A stretch of DNA of 5,979 bases from Candidatus Altimarinota bacterium. GTDB taxonomy: Bacteria; Patescibacteriota; Gracilibacteria; CAIRYL01. The notes below the pieces were generated by a model. It searched no databases. It was not told the origin of the DNA and was given only the letters and a program-made list of their open reading frames with translations. Below are positions 4,965-5,979 of the stretch, one piece after another; positions within the stretch are counted from its first letter, which is position 1, and each line of letters opens with the position of its first letter. The translations under genes were made by a program, and so were the position numbers. The DNA lies in the NCBI GenBank assembly GCA_027053135.1, contig JALUEA010000013.1, forward strand, positions 1-5,979, written 5' to 3'.

Positions 4965-5979
4965 ATGAAAAAAGATTTTTATGAATTACTTGGTTTAAAA
5001 AAAGGTGCGACAGAACAAGAAATAAAACGAGCCTACAGAAAACTTGCGGCAAAATATCATCCTGATGTCAATAAAGCTCCAGATGCCGAAGAAAAGTTTA
5101 AAGAAATTTCTGAAGCATATGAAGTTTTATCTGATGCCAAAAAACGAATGCAATATGACCAATTCGGTCATGATGCTTTCACCGGGGGACATGGTGCTGG
5201 TTTTGGAGGAAATCCCTTTGGAGGAGGATTTCAAGGAGGAGTTGGATACGAAGATATCTTTGATTCTTTTTTCGGTGGTGGATTTGGAGGACATACAACA
5301 CGACATACAGGACCCAAAAAAGGAAGAGATGTTGAAGTACAAATAAAACTTAGTTTCAAAGAAAGTGTCAAAGGACTTACAAAAACAATTAAGTTTTCTG
5401 CATATAATACATGTTCGGAATGTGAAGGACGCGGACAAGAAAAAAATTCAGGAACACGATCTTGTACAGAATGCCATGGATCAGGACAGATTACAGGAAG
5501 ACAACAAACACCATTTGGTGTAATACAAACACAAATGGTTTGTCCAAAATGTAAAGGAGAAGGACAGATTCCAGAAAAACCATGTAAAAAATGTAGTGGA
5601 ACAGGTCGAGTTCTCGAAGAAAGAAAAGTAGAAGTAAATATCCCAGCAGGTGTGTTTGATGGTGCGCTCCTTCGAATTGCACGAAAAGGAGAAGCAGGAG
5701 AAAAAAATGCACCAGCAGGTGATCTTCTTATCCATATTTCAGTAAGCTCATCACATAAATTTCGAAGAGAAGGAAATAATATACATACCGATATATCTCT
5801 TCACGCCTTTCAAGCTATTTTAGGAACAGAAGTAGAAATAGAAACTGTTCATGGTGTTTCTAAAATTAAAATACCTCCTTATACGCAACAAGGAAAAACA
5901 TTACGAATTAGAGGAAAAGGAATGCCAAAAGTAAATTCAAACACTTTTGGTGACCATATCGTTCATGTCAATATAGATG
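4965..5979 (+). CDS. dnaJ: DnaJ (Hsp40) co-chaperone, 3' end cut by the window
   Basis: A type I DnaJ, the cytoplasmic partner that delivers unfolded proteins to DnaK and stimulates its ATPase. 338 codons are visible and the frame is still open at the window end; with a usual length of about 370-380, roughly 30-40 residues are missing. Domains in order: J domain (about 4-68) with H32-P33-D34 intact; Gly/Phe-rich linker (about 74-110); and a zinc-finger domain with four CxxCxGxG repeats at 150-157 (CSECEGRG), 167-174 (CTECHGSG), 193-200 (CPKCKGEG) and 207-214 (CKKCSGTG). C-terminal substrate-binding domain I follows from about 215, and the visible part ends in domain II ([20 protein letters not shown]). 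All zinc ligands are present, so it should be functional. The ATG at 4965 is fixed by the family N-terminus ([11 protein letters not shown]). It is controlled by CIRCE/HrcA, and no grpE or dnaK lies directly upstream. No Shine-Dalgarno precedes the start, only an A-rich stretch. Confidence 0.98.
   Translation, partial: MKKDFYELLGLKKGATEQEIKRAYRKLAAKYHPDVNKAPDAEEKFKEISEAYEVLSDAKKRMQYDQFGHDAFTGGHGAGFGGNPFGGGFQGGVGYEDIFDSFFGGGFGGHTTRHTGPKKGRDVEVQIKLSFKESVKGLTKTIKFSAYNTCSECEGRGQEKNSGTRSCTECHGSGQITGRQQTPFGVIQTQMVCPKCKGEGQIPEKPCKKCSGTGRVLEERKVEVNIPAGVFDGALLRIARKGEAGEKNAPAGDLLIHISVSSSHKFRREGNNIHTDISLHAFQAILGTEVEIETVHGVSKIKIPPYTQQGKTLRIRGKGMPKVNSNTFGDHIVHVNID

Noticed and set aside
5044..5346. Plus-strand open frame of 100 codons
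   Set aside because: It is in another frame inside dnaJ, which is unambiguous by its J domain and zinc-finger repeats.
5127..5735. Minus-strand frames rich in Cys, Phe and Ser
   Set aside because: They are antisense shadows of the dnaJ zinc-finger and Gly/Phe coding sequence.
1..5979. CRISPR array, insertion sequence, phage or toxin-antitoxin module
   Set aside because: There are no spaced direct repeats, no terminal inverted repeats and no transposase, integrase or toxin-like protein in any frame; the tRNA gene is intact with no visible attachment-site duplicate.

Overview
The window comes from a very AT-rich bacterial chromosome with short intergenic gaps, standard stop codons (TAA, TAG and TGA all end genes here), poly-A-rich coding sequence and no clear Shine-Dalgarno sequence before any gene. 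A compact Trm11-like RNA methyltransferase of the 'MPPKLARIMIN / DPFCGMGT' type, a small RNHCP-type zinc protein and a YbaB-like protein together suggest a Patescibacteria/CPR bacterium. That placement is inference from protein style, not from a marker gene. In-frame TGA codons read as glycine, as in Gracilibacteria/Absconditabacteria, are not seen.

Layout from left to right. (1) Positions 1-462, minus strand: the N-terminal 154 residues of an unrecognised soluble protein whose 3' end lies outside the window. It has a good promoter and a perfect 16-bp palindrome in its leader. (2) 617-1855, plus: a Trm11/TrmG10-like SAM-dependent RNA methyltransferase. It runs tail to tail into (3) 1842-2165, minus: an RNHCP-domain zinc-binding protein, with a 14-bp overlap of the coding ends. 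(4) A 236-bp divergent intergenic region holds opposed promoters for the RNHCP gene and for (5) 2402-3835, plus: a membrane-anchored TPR protein. That gene is followed after 18 bp by (6) 3854-4282, plus: a small nucleotidyltransferase of the TagD/RibL (FAD synthase-like) group. (7) A strong bidirectional terminator at 4267-4309 separates this operon from (8) ybaB/ebfC (4325-4621, minus), which lies downstream of (9) a tRNA-Lys(CUU) gene (4662-4738, minus). (10) 4965 to the window end, plus: dnaJ, preceded by an almost perfect CIRCE operator, so HrcA-type heat-shock control is expected. The last part of dnaJ is cut off by the window.

Functionally this is mostly housekeeping: tRNA modification, a tRNA, a nucleoid-associated protein and a heat-shock co-chaperone, plus one envelope-anchored scaffold protein and one cofactor-type nucleotidyltransferase. 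I do not see a defence system, CRISPR array, transposon or phage module. The most notable signals are regulatory. Five transcription units appear to share an extended -10 element TGATAnnAT. The CIRCE palindrome extends outward until it contains the dnaJ -10 box. The unknown gene at the left edge has its own palindromic operator candidate.
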